Shown here piece after piece: positions 55,159-64,000 of a DNA stretch of 64,000 nucleotides. Numbering within the stretch: the first letter of the stretch is position 1; every line of letters starts with the position of its first letter. The stretch is from Alphaproteobacteria bacterium. Lineage in GTDB: Bacteria > Pseudomonadota > Alphaproteobacteria > WRAU01 > Hepatincolaceae. The translations under genes were made by a program, and so were the position numbers. The stretch is taken from positions 39,732 through 103,731 of the forward strand of contig WRAU01000006.1 in the NCBI GenBank assembly GCA_009780035.1, given 5' to 3'. Under the pieces are notes generated by a model. It saw nothing but the letters and a program-made list of their open reading frames with translations. It was not told the DNA's origin and did no database searches.

Positions 55159-56502
55159 ATGTTTAAATGTCGATGCAAGACCTTACTGGGTATTTTCGTG
55201 TTTTTTTGTTTCTTAACTGGAGAATCAAACGCATTTTTCTTCTCACAGTCCGATAGAATGAAATCTTATGTGGTAATTGATTATAACACAGGAGAAGTGC
55301 TATCAGAATCTAATTCCCACGAAAGAATGTATCCTGCTTCCCTTACCAAATTAATGACTCTTTTTATCTTGTTCGATAAACTAGACGACGGCAGTTTAAC
55401 CCTTGATACCAAAATCAAAATTTCACCGGCTGCAGCAAGCATGCCTCCTTCAAAATTAGGTTTGCCAGCCGGCAGCTCTATTGCTATTAAAGATGCCCTT
55501 ATATCTATTATTGTCCGCTCTAATAACGACATTGCCTATGCGGTAGCCGAGCATATTGGAGGGTCTAAGCAGGGATTTGTAGATATGATGAATGCTAAAG
55601 CCCAAGAGCTTGGGCTAACGGGCACGCATTTTGCTAATCCTCATGGCTTGACAGATAAAAATAATTACTCTACGGCATACGATTTAGCAAGATTATCAAG
55701 AATCTTAATGATACATCATAATGCTTACTATAGCTTATTTTCAATTTCAGATTTTAACTGGAATAAAACCAGATACAACAGCACGAATCACCTTTTAGAC
55801 TATAATGGCGTTGACGGCATTAAAACAGGATATACCAGTGCTTCGGGCTTTAATTTAGTTACATCTGCCTCTAAAGACAACACGCGAATCATTGCTGTGG
55901 TTATGGGATTTTATACATCTAATGGTCGTGATGACTATATGAAGCAGGTTATTGATATTGGCTTTGAAATTGCGGAAATTACAAGAAAAAATGAAGTGGC
56001 TTATTTTACTAAGCCAGAAATTTTAAAAAATAATTTAGATGATACGCCATCGGTGGTTTTAACTTCAGCCCAATCTAAAACAAGCATATCCGATGCTTAT
56101 CAGCTAGATGGCGACTACAGTTTAAAATTGGCTAATATTAATACAGAAACTAACGATTTTTATACTATAGATAGAGTTCCTTATATTGATAACCTTAAAG
56201 GCAGCGAAACTGTAAAAATTTCGCCGATGGTAAAAAAAGGCGCAGTTGTTAAAAAATCTGTAAAAGGTAAATATTCCGTGCAAGTGGGAGCTTTTTCTAA
56301 CTATAATGCAGCGCTGCGGACATCTTATAATGTAGCTAGAATTAAAGCAACCTCTAATGTTCTTAAGAAAAAGAATGTAGCAGTGGTGCAGAAAGATAAT
56401 GTGTTTATCGCAAAATTTACAGGATTATCTAAAACTCAAGCGCAAAAATCTTGTAATATCCTTAAGTCTAAAGGGACTGACTGCTTTGTTGCAGCAGGCT
56501 AG
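55159..56502 (+). CDS. D-Ala-D-Ala carboxypeptidase with SPOR domain
   Basis: The 447-residue exported enzyme has a signal peptide, SxxK in YPASLTKLM (about residue 57), SxN in VRSNNDIA and KTGYT (about 229). In place of the PBP5_C domain it carries a long linker and a C-terminal SPOR domain (about 370-445, starting GKYSVQVGAF). The SPOR domain would target it to denuded septal glycan. It is the second such enzyme in the window. ATG 55159 is chosen over GTG three bases earlier. Confidence 0.87.
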   Translation: MFKCRCKTLLGIFVFFCFLTGESNAFFFSQSDRMKSYVVIDYNTGEVLSESNSHERMYPASLTKLMTLFILFDKLDDGSLTLDTKIKISPAAASMPPSKLGLPAGSSIAIKDALISIIVRSNNDIAYAVAEHIGGSKQGFVDMMNAKAQELGLTGTHFANPHGLTDKNNYSTAYDLARLSRILMIHHNAYYSLFSISDFNWNKTRYNSTNHLLDYNGVDGIKTGYTSASGFNLVTSASKDNTRIIAVVMGFYTSNGRDDYMKQVIDIGFEIAEITRKNEVAYFTKPEILKNNLDDTPSVVLTSAQSKTSISDAYQLDGDYSLKLANINTETNDFYTIDRVPYIDNLKGSETVKISPMVKKGAVVKKSVKGKYSVQVGAFSNYNAALRTSYNVARIKATSNVLKKKNVAVVQKDNVFIAKFTGLSKTQAQKSCNILKSKGTDCFVAAG

Positions 56503-56669
56503 GGTAAAATATCTTAATTTTTCATAATTTCATATAGCAATTTTTAACTAATAGTTTGCAATTATAAGCTAACTTATAGTAATTTTTAAATGATAATTTA
56601 TTATTTGCTTTATATGCTTTTCAAATTAAATATACTAAATTTTATTAGTAAAGTATTTAAGAGAAAAGA

Positions 56670-57716
56670 ATGAAAATATATCTGTGGTCTATTATTTTTA
56701 TAATATTTAGTTTTAATTTAAGTGCGGAAGATTGGTATATTCCTAATTACAAACAACCGTCAACTAGCAGTGAAGCAACTAATCGCTATACCAGCAAACG
56801 AGATAAAGCCCAAGATGCTGCTGCTTATGTTCCAAACCCTTATAAAAATTCTTTAATTCTTGGCTTTGGCTTTGCCAGCAATCTAACAAAGCAAGAAGAT
56901 AATGGAAATACGCCTCCCTCTAGCTTTGCATTAAAAAGCAATTATAATCTTGCGTATTTACGAAAATTTAGCAATAAATTATCAATAGGGATAGATATAG
57001 GCATGTATAATCGTGCCTCCGCAGCTATGCCGCCATTTAATGATTCTAGCACCAAGTTTAATAACAATAATAGCGGAAGGAATAGAGTATATGTTGATTC
57101 TGGTTATTGCGGAGTGCTTAATATCAGTAATCCAGGTCTTTGCGATGAAGATACTGGATATATAGCCAATTCTGATATGTGTAAGAATGATGTTTTTGGC
57201 GGACTGCCTTGTTATAATGAAATAGATTCGAATGGCAATCCGACAAATAATAAAATTCCAGATTGCACCTCTTATAATAGCCCAAATTCAGGAGTTTATT
57301 GCAACCTTTACTCTGCTGACCCTAACTATGGTGGTTTATATGTGGGAAAGCCTGAAATTAAAATAGATTCTAATTCTTATACTGCTATGTTTTTAGCAAG
57401 CTATGAACTTTTAAGATACAAAAATGTTGATTTATCAATAGAGTGCGGACTTGGTGCAACTTATAGGGAAATGAAACTAAGCGGCGTGGTTTCCTATAAT
57501 GATTCTGCTACGGCTTTAGCCTATAAAACAGGAGCGATAGGAAGCTATTATCTGCAAAATAATTTAACCTTAGGAGCAGGCGTTTATTATGTATATCTGG
57601 GCGGCAACGAATTTAAAGAATTAGGGAAAACTCCATCTCAGCCATTAGGTTATGATTTTAAGGTAAAATCAGATAGTGCCATAACCTATAATTTGCAGTT
57701 AAGATATATGTTTTAA
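56670..57716 (+). CDS. Outer-membrane beta-barrel protein with Cys-containing loop
   Basis: The 348-residue protein has a signal peptide (FIIFSFNLSA) and a mature part of alternating strands ending in the outer-membrane signature YNLQLRYMF. Residues 150-215 form a long loop with seven Cys, rich in Asn, Gly and Pro, likely surface-exposed with disulfides. It is probably a surface antigen or porin. Family not recognised beyond the barrel pattern. Confidence 0.6.
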   Translation: MKIYLWSIIFIIFSFNLSAEDWYIPNYKQPSTSSEATNRYTSKRDKAQDAAAYVPNPYKNSLILGFGFASNLTKQEDNGNTPPSSFALKSNYNLAYLRKFSNKLSIGIDIGMYNRASAAMPPFNDSSTKFNNNNSGRNRVYVDSGYCGVLNISNPGLCDEDTGYIANSDMCKNDVFGGLPCYNEIDSNGNPTNNKIPDCTSYNSPNSGVYCNLYSADPNYGGLYVGKPEIKIDSNSYTAMFLASYELLRYKNVDLSIECGLGATYREMKLSGVVSYNDSATALAYKTGAIGSYYLQNNLTLGAGVYYVYLGGNEFKELGKTPSQPLGYDFKVKSDSAITYNLQLRYMF

Positions 57717-57727
57717 AAGAAGTTTAT

Positions 57728-57762
57728 CGTCATACCGGCAGCACCTGTATCCATTTGCAGTT
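57728..57762. repeat. Half dispersed repeat
   Basis: CGTCATACCGGCAGCACC then TGTATCCATTTGCAG, between convergent genes. Confidence 0.5.
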
Positions 57763-57815
57763 TAATTCTTTCTCAACGAACTAATTATAAGAAAGGTTAA
57801 AAATATATCTAATAT

Positions 57816-59291
57816 TTAACTTTTCTTATAATTAGGAGAATCGCCCACCATTTGCACGCTATGAACATGGCTTTCATAAAGTCCGGCGGTGGTAATACGC
57901 TGTAGTTGTGCCCGAGCATGAAAATCGGCAATGGTTTCGCAGCCGGTATAACCCATTGCTGAACGCAAACCTCCGCTTAGCTGGTAAATAATGCTTGATA
58001 ATGCTCCCTTATAAACTACCCTTGCCTCAACGCCTTCAGGAACTAATTTCTTGCGGTTTTTACCAAGACTTCCTTGAAAATATCTGTCTGCCGAGCCTTC
58101 TAACATTGCGCTGATTGATCCCATGCCGCGATATTCCTTATAGCTTTGTCCGTTATGGGTAATTATATCTCCCGGCGTTTCGTCAGCTCCAGCCAATAGC
58201 GATCCCAGCATTACGCTAGATGCTCCTGTTGCCATAGCTTTAGCAATATCACCGCTTTGTTTTATACCGCCGTCGGCAATAAAAGTTGTGTTGGTATTGC
58301 GGCACACTGCAGCAACATCTAGCAGGGCGCTTAATTGCGGCACGCCTACGCCGGAAACAATTCTTGTGGTGCAGATAGATCCCGAGCCAATGCCAACCTT
58401 TACACAGTCTGCTCCGGAATCTATTAAAAACTTAGCCGCACTTGCTGTGGCAATATTGCCGGCAATAACATCTATATTAGGATAATTCAGCTTAATAAAC
58501 TCTACCATTTGCTTAACATTTTTAGAATGCCCGTGCGCCGTATCTACTACAATAGCATCTACTCCAGCTTCTGCTAAGTGTTCTACGCGGATTTTTTCAT
58601 TATCGCCTGTTCCTACTGCGGCACCGCATCTTAGGCGATGCTGGGCATCTCTGGTTGCCAATGGATAAAGTTTTGTCTCAACTAGCCCCTGTGCCGATAC
58701 CATGCCTACTAAATCGCCGTTATCGTTTAAAACTAAAACCTGTTCTATTTTATTTTTCCGCATTTTTTCTTGCGCCTCTACAGAGGATGTTCCTTGCTTA
58801 ATGGTAATTAAGCTATCTGAGGGCGTCATAATATCTATAATTTTTGTGGAGGTATCACTGATAAATTTAATATCTTTTTCGCTAATAAACCCTACAACTT
58901 TGTCTTCCTGCAAAACAGGAAAGGAAGAAAAATTATAAACTTGGCGGGTTTCAAAGTAATCTGCCAAAGTGTGGGAAGATTTAAGGGTAATAGGATTGCC
59001 TACAAACCCTGCCTCAAAATTTTTAACCTTAAATACATGCTTGGCTTGGTCTAGGGGACTCATATTTTTATGGATAATTCCCATGCCGCCTAATTGTGCC
59101 ATTTTAATTGCCATTTTAGATTCCGTTACTTTATCCATAGCGGCAGACAATACAGGAATACTCATTTTAATATTCTTGGTTAAGTAAGTTTCAAGATTAG
59201 TGTTAATTGGAATAACCTCAGATTCTGCAGGAACTAATAAAACATCATCAAAAGTTAGGGCGGTTTTTTCTATAAGTTTGGTGAATTGCAT
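57816..59291 (-). CDS. guaB: IMP dehydrogenase
   Basis: The 491-residue enzyme oxidises IMP to XMP, the committed step to GMP. Catalytic Cys lies in GSGSICTTR (about residue 304), with the GGIKQSGD phosphate site (about 338) and the flap YRGMGS. Two CBS domains lie at about residues 95-205. It is divergent from guaA, 103 bases apart, so both steps from IMP to GMP are present. Confidence 0.94.
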   Translation of the reverse strand: MQFTKLIEKTALTFDDVLLVPAESEVIPINTNLETYLTKNIKMSIPVLSAAMDKVTESKMAIKMAQLGGMGIIHKNMSPLDQAKHVFKVKNFEAGFVGNPITLKSSHTLADYFETRQVYNFSSFPVLQEDKVVGFISEKDIKFISDTSTKIIDIMTPSDSLITIKQGTSSVEAQEKMRKNKIEQVLVLNDNGDLVGMVSAQGLVETKLYPLATRDAQHRLRCGAAVGTGDNEKIRVEHLAEAGVDAIVVDTAHGHSKNVKQMVEFIKLNYPNIDVIAGNIATASAAKFLIDSGADCVKVGIGSGSICTTRIVSGVGVPQLSALLDVAAVCRNTNTTFIADGGIKQSGDIAKAMATGASSVMLGSLLAGADETPGDIITHNGQSYKEYRGMGSISAMLEGSADRYFQGSLGKNRKKLVPEGVEARVVYKGALSSIIYQLSGGLRSAMGYTGCETIADFHARAQLQRITTAGLYESHVHSVQMVGDSPNYKKS

Positions 59292-59394
59292 GAGATGACT
59301 CCGTTTTTAAAGAATCTACTAATTCTACACTAATCTGTCTTTACAAGCAACAGCAATTATGCTATGAATGATGTATTAATTTAGGAGAAAGGTT

Positions 59395-60930
59395 TTGGAT
59401 AGGTCAGCACAGGTTGTTATTTTAGATTTTGGATCGCAGTATTCTCATGTTATTGCTAGAAAAATTCGGGATTTAGGCGTATTCTGCGAAATTATTCCTC
59501 ACAATTTTCCTATTGAAAAAATAAAAGAGAAAAACTTAAAGGCGATTATTTTCTCGGGCGGACCTAATTCAGTTTATGATGATAATGCCTTGTTAATATC
59601 TAAAGAATATTTTAACTTAAATATTCCAATATTAGGAATTTGCTATGGCATGCAGCTAATTTCGCATCTGCTGGGAGGGGCGGTAGCCTCGTATCATAAA
59701 GAATATGGCAAAGCTAATCTTGAAATTATAGAGAAAAGTCTGCTTTTAGCAGAAATCCCTAGTGAATCGCAGGTATGGATGAGTCATGGTGATGCCGTAA
59801 TAAAGATTCCAGAAGGATTCAAAATTTCAGCAAAAAGCGGCAATGTTAACGCAGTTATAGAAAATACGCAGCAGAATATTTACGGCGTGCAGTTTCATCC
59901 TGAGGTTAGCCATAGCATTTATGGTTCTGCTTTACTATCTAATTTTTTGTTTAATATCTGTGGCTGTCGGGCTGATTGGTCTATGGATTCATACTTAAAT
60001 GAAAAAATTGCTGAAATTAAATTAGCAGTTGGCGATAAAAAAGTGGTTTTGGGCTTGTCTGGCGGCGTGGATTCTTCAGTTGCCGCTTTGTTAATTCATA
60101 AGGCAATCGGCAGTAATTTAATGTGTGTTTTTGTAGATACAGGACTGCTGCGTTTGAATGAATGTGAAGAGGTTAAAGCTACATATGCTAAAGAGTTTGG
60201 TTTAAATATTTCTTATGTAAAGGCTGAGGAACAATTTTTTGCAGCACTGCAGGGGGTAATAGAACCAGAGGAGAAGCGGAAAATTATCGGTAAAGAATTT
60301 ATAGAAGTATTTAATGATACAATCAGCAATTTAGAAGGTGTAGACTTTTTAGCGCAGGGGACTATATATCCGGATATTATTGAATCTTCCAGCTCCGGCG
60401 GTGCTTCAAAGGTTATTAAATCCCACCATAATGTAGGGGGATTGCCCGCAAGCATGAAGCTGCAGCTGCTTGAGCCTTTGAAATATCTTTTTAAAGACGA
60501 AGTGCGGCGTTTGGGGAAACTTTTAGGATTGCCGGAAAGCATTGTAAACCGCCATCCTTTTCCTGGTCCTGGATTAGGAATTAGGGTAGTAGGTGAAGTA
60601 ATCCCCGAAAAAGTAGCAATATTGCAGAAAGCTGACAGTATTTTCTTAGAAGAGCTGCGGGCGGAAAATTTATATAATAGTGTATCACAAGCCTTTGCAG
60701 TATTGCTGCCTGTAAAAAGCGTAGGAGTAATGGGAGATAATCGCAGCTATGAATGGACGGCAGTGCTGCGCAGTGTTAAGACGGTTGATTTTATGACTGC
60801 CGAAGTTAGCAGAATTCCATATGAGGTTCTTGAAAGGACGGCTTTGCGTATTGTTAATGAAGTAGAAGGGATTAATAGAGTTTTATATGATTTTACATCT
60901 AAGCCGCCTGCTACCATTGAATGGGAGTAA
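59395..60930 (+). CDS. guaA: GMP synthase (glutamine-hydrolysing)
   Basis: The 511-residue enzyme converts XMP to GMP. The glutaminase domain has the catalytic Cys in GICYGMQ (about residue 83) and the His-Glu pair in QFHPEVSH (about 169). The ATP-pyrophosphatase domain has LSGGVDSS (about 222-229). It starts at TTG 59395 behind AGGAG; no ATG fits. Confidence 0.94.
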   Translation: MDRSAQVVILDFGSQYSHVIARKIRDLGVFCEIIPHNFPIEKIKEKNLKAIIFSGGPNSVYDDNALLISKEYFNLNIPILGICYGMQLISHLLGGAVASYHKEYGKANLEIIEKSLLLAEIPSESQVWMSHGDAVIKIPEGFKISAKSGNVNAVIENTQQNIYGVQFHPEVSHSIYGSALLSNFLFNICGCRADWSMDSYLNEKIAEIKLAVGDKKVVLGLSGGVDSSVAALLIHKAIGSNLMCVFVDTGLLRLNECEEVKATYAKEFGLNISYVKAEEQFFAALQGVIEPEEKRKIIGKEFIEVFNDTISNLEGVDFLAQGTIYPDIIESSSSGGASKVIKSHHNVGGLPASMKLQLLEPLKYLFKDEVRRLGKLLGLPESIVNRHPFPGPGLGIRVVGEVIPEKVAILQKADSIFLEELRAENLYNSVSQAFAVLLPVKSVGVMGDNRSYEWTAVLRSVKTVDFMTAEVSRIPYEVLERTALRIVNEVEGINRVLYDFTSKPPATIEWE

Positions 60931-60952
60931 TTTTGGTCTTTTTGAATCTCTA

Positions 60953-61015
60953 TTCAGCGGCTCTCACGGCATGACGGCAGAAAATAATATTTGGTCTAAC
61001 AGGTATATAATTATC
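60953..61015. repeat. Dispersed repeat with GTATATAATTATC tail
   Basis: TTCAGCGGCTCTCACGGCATGACGG, then GGTCTAACAG and GTATATAATTATC. Like the copy at 4128 it runs directly into a TTGACA promoter. Confidence 0.6.
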
Positions 61016-61025
61016 AAAAAAATAT

Positions 61026-61054
61026 TTGACAGAATTGCAGTAATGCTACATAAT
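61026..61054 (+). promoter_or_regulatory. Strong promoter upstream of the MFS gene
   Basis: TTGACA at 61026-61031 and CATAAT at 61049-61054 have a 17-base spacer, right after the repeat tail. Confidence 0.6.
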
Positions 61055-61056
61055 AA

Positions 61057-61094
61057 TTCAGCATTAAAAGATAATTCTTTCTTTAAGTGCTGAA
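61057..61094 (+). promoter_or_regulatory. Leader hairpin at the transcript start
   Basis: TTCAGCATTAAAAGA pairs with TCTTTAAGTGCTGAA almost completely. It lies at the expected 5' end of the transcript from the 61026 promoter and has no T run, so it is more likely a stability or regulatory element than a terminator. Confidence 0.5.
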
Positions 61095-61221
61095 ATCGCA
61101 AAGGTTATAGTAAGCCATGCTTATTATAGCAGCACATATTGTTATAATAACTCAACAGAGTTTGTTCTTATCAATAAGATTATTCATTACATTTAATTAT
61201 ATAAACTTGTGGAGTTAAGTT

Positions 61222-62376
61222 ATGCCAATTTTGTTTTTGGTTACTTTTATTAACATGGTAGGGTTTGGAATGATATTTCCGCTGCTGCCATTATTTAAAA
61301 TTACATTTTTTCTAAGCGATTTACAAGTAGGGTATATCGTTTCAATTTTCGCTATTTGCGGTTTATTTGGCACATTGTTTTTTGGAATCCTCTGCGATAA
61401 ATACGGCAGAAAGTATACCTTAGGTATAGCTTCTGTATTATCGGGAGCTGTTTATTTACTAACTGGATATGCTGATTCTTATATGGAGTTATTACTGCTG
61501 CGCGGGTTATCAGGATTTTTAACCAGCTGCTTTGTTATATCGTTCGCAGCAGCTTCAGATATGTCTGATTCAGCTAATAAGTTCCGCAATATGGGAATTA
61601 TTGGATCAGCTTTTAGCCTTGGGATAATTTTTGGTCCGGCTTTAGGAGGCTATTTTGCCGGCGACAGCAATAACATTGCAGATATAAATATCAATGCTCC
61701 GTTTGTAGTATCCGGAGCAATTAGTATGTTTGCTGGCATTTTGTGTTTGCTATTCTTAAAAGAAACTCTATCTAAAGCCGATAGAGCCTTAGATAAAAAA
61801 GTTAATATCATGGTTGCTTTAAAAGAATTATATAGCAATAAAAAAATGATTTTATTTACCTATTTAATTATTCTGTTTGCTTTAATATTTGCAGGAATGG
61901 AAGTATATTTAAGCATTTGGCTGAATGAAGCATTTAATTTTACCGCCAGAGATATGGGATACTATTGGGGCATGTTTGGTGTGGTAATTACCATAACCCA
62001 GCTTACTCTGCCAAGATTTTTTACCGATAAACAAGCCTTAATCGGCGGACTGCTGCTATTTGGATTATCATGTTTATTCCTGCCATTTGCAACAAATGTT
62101 TATATCTTAATAGCTTTAAGTATTGTTATGGCGCTTGGAATGGGGATTTTCTTCCCTAGCGTTAATGTTAATTTATCATTACAGGGAGAAAAAAATGAAC
62201 AAGGTTTAATCTTCGGCGTAAACAGGTCTTTTGACGCTTTAGGCAGAATAGCCGGACCCTATCTGCTTGGCTGGATTTTTCAAATTTCCCCAAATACAGT
62301 ATGGGTAATTATGGGTATTGCTTGCATGCTAACCATTGCCTTAATATTTAAAGTTTTAGACAAACTAAAGAATTAA
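61222..62376 (+). CDS. MFS transporter (drug:H+ antiporter type)
   Basis: The 384-residue protein has 12 hydrophobic segments, the MFS signature GILCDKYGRKYTL between TM2 and TM3 (about residues 57-69), and the motif C-like GPALGGYFAG (about 138-147) that marks drug:H+ antiporters of the Tet/Bcr type. Substrate unknown. A structured leader lies upstream and AlaX follows 31 bases downstream. Confidence 0.82.
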   Translation: MPILFLVTFINMVGFGMIFPLLPLFKITFFLSDLQVGYIVSIFAICGLFGTLFFGILCDKYGRKYTLGIASVLSGAVYLLTGYADSYMELLLLRGLSGFLTSCFVISFAAASDMSDSANKFRNMGIIGSAFSLGIIFGPALGGYFAGDSNNIADININAPFVVSGAISMFAGILCLLFLKETLSKADRALDKKVNIMVALKELYSNKKMILFTYLIILFALIFAGMEVYLSIWLNEAFNFTARDMGYYWGMFGVVITITQLTLPRFFTDKQALIGGLLLFGLSCLFLPFATNVYILIALSIVMALGMGIFFPSVNVNLSLQGEKNEQGLIFGVNRSFDALGRIAGPYLLGWIFQISPNTVWVIMGIACMLTIALIFKVLDKLKN

Positions 62377-62407
62377 TTATATACTATATAAAACTAAAGG
62401 ATATTTT

Positions 62408-63151
62408 ATGGCAACAAATTTATTATATATGGATAACTCGCAGTTATACCAGTGCCAATCTAAACTTGTTAAAATAGAAGCCATAGAAGATGGCAGCAGT
62501 GCCTTAATTTTAGATAAAAGCATTTTTTATCCTAAAGGAGGAGGACAGCCTTGCGATAAAGGAGTAGTTTCTATCAATGGCAAGAATATTGCGGTCAATA
62601 AAGTTTTTTATGCTGATGGCGAGGTGTATCATGTAATTGATAACAGCCATGCGGAAAATTTTGAGCTGGGCTGCGAAGTTAGTTTAAATGTTGATGCCGT
62701 AGTCCGCAATACTTATTCTAAACTTCATACCCTTACGCATTTGGTAGATGATGCCATGTTTGAAATGGGCTATAGCTTTAATCCCTTAAGCGGCTGTTCG
62801 TATGTAGATAGCACCTATGTAGAATACGAAGGAACTCTTGAGGGTATAGTTAGTAAAGAAGATTTAAAATTTTCACTGGAAGAAAAAATTAATAATTTTA
62901 TTAAGCAAGGATTTGATGTAAGAACTTCCTATGTTAAGCGTGAAGATTTATCTAAGGCATGCTATAAATTTCCAGCAGATGTTGCTAGCATAGACAAACC
63001 ATTAAGGGTAGTAATAACTCATGGCGATAAAGGAATTGCCTGCGGCGGCACGCATGTAAAAAATATCAGCGAGCTTGGCGGCGCTGTAATTAAAAAAATC
63101 AGCGATAAAAAAGGCATAATTAGAGTATCTTGTAATTTGGCTAAGGAATAA
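62408..63151 (+). CDS. AlaX-type alanyl-tRNA editing protein
   Basis: The 247-residue hydrolase has the editing-domain zinc motifs HTLTHLVDD (about residue 100) and CGGTHV (about 214-219) with the GGGQP segment (about 45). It removes Ser or Gly mis-attached to tRNA-Ala. Size fits AlaX-M with the extra N-terminal barrel. It starts behind AAAGGAT. Confidence 0.87.
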   Translation: MATNLLYMDNSQLYQCQSKLVKIEAIEDGSSALILDKSIFYPKGGGQPCDKGVVSINGKNIAVNKVFYADGEVYHVIDNSHAENFELGCEVSLNVDAVVRNTYSKLHTLTHLVDDAMFEMGYSFNPLSGCSYVDSTYVEYEGTLEGIVSKEDLKFSLEEKINNFIKQGFDVRTSYVKREDLSKACYKFPADVASIDKPLRVVITHGDKGIACGGTHVKNISELGGAVIKKISDKKGIIRVSCNLAKE

Positions 63152-63154
63152 AAA

Positions 63155-63808
63155 ATGAAAGTAATATATATTTACGATACCCTATGCGGTTGGTGCAATA
63201 TGGCGCGTCCAAAAATTATTGCTCTGCGGAATAAAATAAACGAATATAATGATGGCAGCAGTGAAAAAATTCATTTTGAAGCTATTCACTACAATATGTT
63301 TGAAAAGCATGATATTTCACAGCTAAACGGCGATTTTTTAGAAATGGTAAAACGGGTGGCGTTTGAAGTTGCTCCAAAAATGCAGGGTGGAAAGTTTTCA
63401 CAGGAATATATTAATTTGTTGTCTTCAGGAAAGTTTATTCATAATTCTGATAGATCTTCTTTAGCCTGCACGGTTATGCGTGAAAAGCTGAATTTTGACG
63501 ACTATTTTGATTTTTCTATGGAGCTGCAAGCAATGCTATTTGAACAGGGCATAGCAATTGACGATATGAATGTGCTGGAAGCTTTATCAGAAAAATACGG
63601 CTTAGATGCAGAAGTTTTTGCTGAAGCATTAGTAAGTGAAGAAATTATGAAAATTAAAAATTATAATAAATCAGCGGCAACAGCATTTATGAACCAACAG
63701 GGGATTAATGGTGTGCCGGCATTAATTACTGAAAATTCCGGCGGCGAGCTGAGCTCCTTAAATCCGCATAATTTAGGAAAAACTTTGCAGATTCTTAATC
63801 TTGTTTAA
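63155..63808 (+). CDS. DsbA-family thioredoxin-fold protein
   Basis: The 217-residue protein has CGWC at about residues 11-14 and the cis-Pro loop GINGVPALI (about 187), with the helical insert of the DsbA/FrnE-like group. No signal peptide is present, so it acts in the cytoplasm, possibly as an oxidoreductase or isomerase. It follows alaX by three bases. Confidence 0.78.
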   Translation: MKVIYIYDTLCGWCNMARPKIIALRNKINEYNDGSSEKIHFEAIHYNMFEKHDISQLNGDFLEMVKRVAFEVAPKMQGGKFSQEYINLLSSGKFIHNSDRSSLACTVMREKLNFDDYFDFSMELQAMLFEQGIAIDDMNVLEALSEKYGLDAEVFAEALVSEEIMKIKNYNKSAATAFMNQQGINGVPALITENSGGELSSLNPHNLGKTLQILNLV

Positions 63809-63902
63809 AATTTTTTGACCGTGCTTCTGCCATAGATGAACCACTATTTAAGGTAGTAGGCTTTATTTTTCTTGCCCATTTCCCATCAATAAAAAATAGT
63901 GC

Positions 63903-63940
63903 TTGACATATAAAGGGTTTTAGTATACATTGTATGTATA
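63903..63940 (+). promoter_or_regulatory. Promoter with palindromic operator at the window end
   Basis: TTGACA at 63903-63908 and TACATT at 63926-63931 have a 17-base spacer. TATACAT-TGT-ATGTATA (63924-63940) is a perfect 7-bp-arm palindrome over the -10, suggesting a repressor site. An AGGAG ribosome site at 63987-63991 shows that a gene starts just beyond the window. Confidence 0.55.
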
Positions 63941-64000
63941 GATATAAATACTTAATCTATATAAAAAATAATAAAACGAAAAAAAAGGAGAGAAAGAAAA

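Noticed and set aside
1..64000. Whole organism using genetic code 4
   Set aside because: Host genes have many TGG and no internal TGA, and TGA acts as stop in ATGA overlaps; an AT-rich code-4 genome would have shifted mostly to TGA.
1..64000. CRISPR array or cas genes
   Set aside because: No regularly spaced direct repeats with unique spacers; the repeats found are dispersed palindromes.

Overview
The window is AT-rich bacterial DNA, most likely from an alphaproteobacterium with an intracellular or host-associated, Rickettsiales/Holosporales-like lifestyle. The evidence is gene content and synteny: an NDUFA12-MCE-DUF2155 operon, an ELM1-family protein, rlpA-dacC-tmk-holB order, CtrA-like TTAA-N7-TTAA boxes, amino-acid and nucleobase scavenging transporters, and many dispersed palindromic repeats that begin CGTCAT(G/A)CCG. 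This placement is inference; there is no rRNA in the window.

Positions 173-11982 hold a phage-tail-like cassette and are the most unusual part. It has sheath-like, tube-like, GH24 lysozyme, baseplate-J-like, duplicated collar-type fibre, chaperone-like, very short tape-measure-like, hub-like, spike-like and gp25-like genes. Under the standard code thirteen of these genes are broken by a total of 17 in-frame UGA codons, but no TAA, TAG or frameshift. Read with UGA as Trp, every one becomes a full-length gene with an ordinary ribosome-binding site and tight operon spacing. One UGA falls exactly where the paralogous fibre has Phe. Genes after 12 kb use only TGG for Trp and use TGA as a stop at least twice. 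The cassette is therefore recoded relative to its host. No head, packaging or integrase gene and no suppressor tRNA is visible here. Two cargo-like genes inside it, an outer-membrane protein and a GT8 glycosyltransferase, have their own promoters and no UGA.

12-24 kb: a polysialyltransferase-like gene, a perfect 23-bp inverted repeat, then aldehyde dehydrogenase, acetolactate synthase, glutamate dehydrogenase and a glutamate/dicarboxylate symporter (glutamate entering central metabolism), two exported orphan paralogues (one frameshifted), a CCA-adding enzyme and MlaC.

24-41 kb: ispH, ELM1-like, gyrA, coaD, tRNA-Lys, a YjiH/YjiG plus M20 peptidase operon, a Spy-like protein, an NSS transporter, a hydrolase - OmpA-like lipoprotein - recJ operon, a HigBA toxin-antitoxin pair and gltX.

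41-64 kb: a PnuC-like transporter with an APH-type kinase, MBL hydrolase, rlpA-dac-tmk-holB, nucleobase permease, RibD-C reductase, the DUF2155/MCE/MCE/NDUFA12 operon, an nrdJ homologue that lacks its radical cysteine and C-terminus, a second D,D-carboxypeptidase with a SPOR domain, an outer-membrane protein, guaB, guaA, an MFS exporter, AlaX and a DsbA-like protein.
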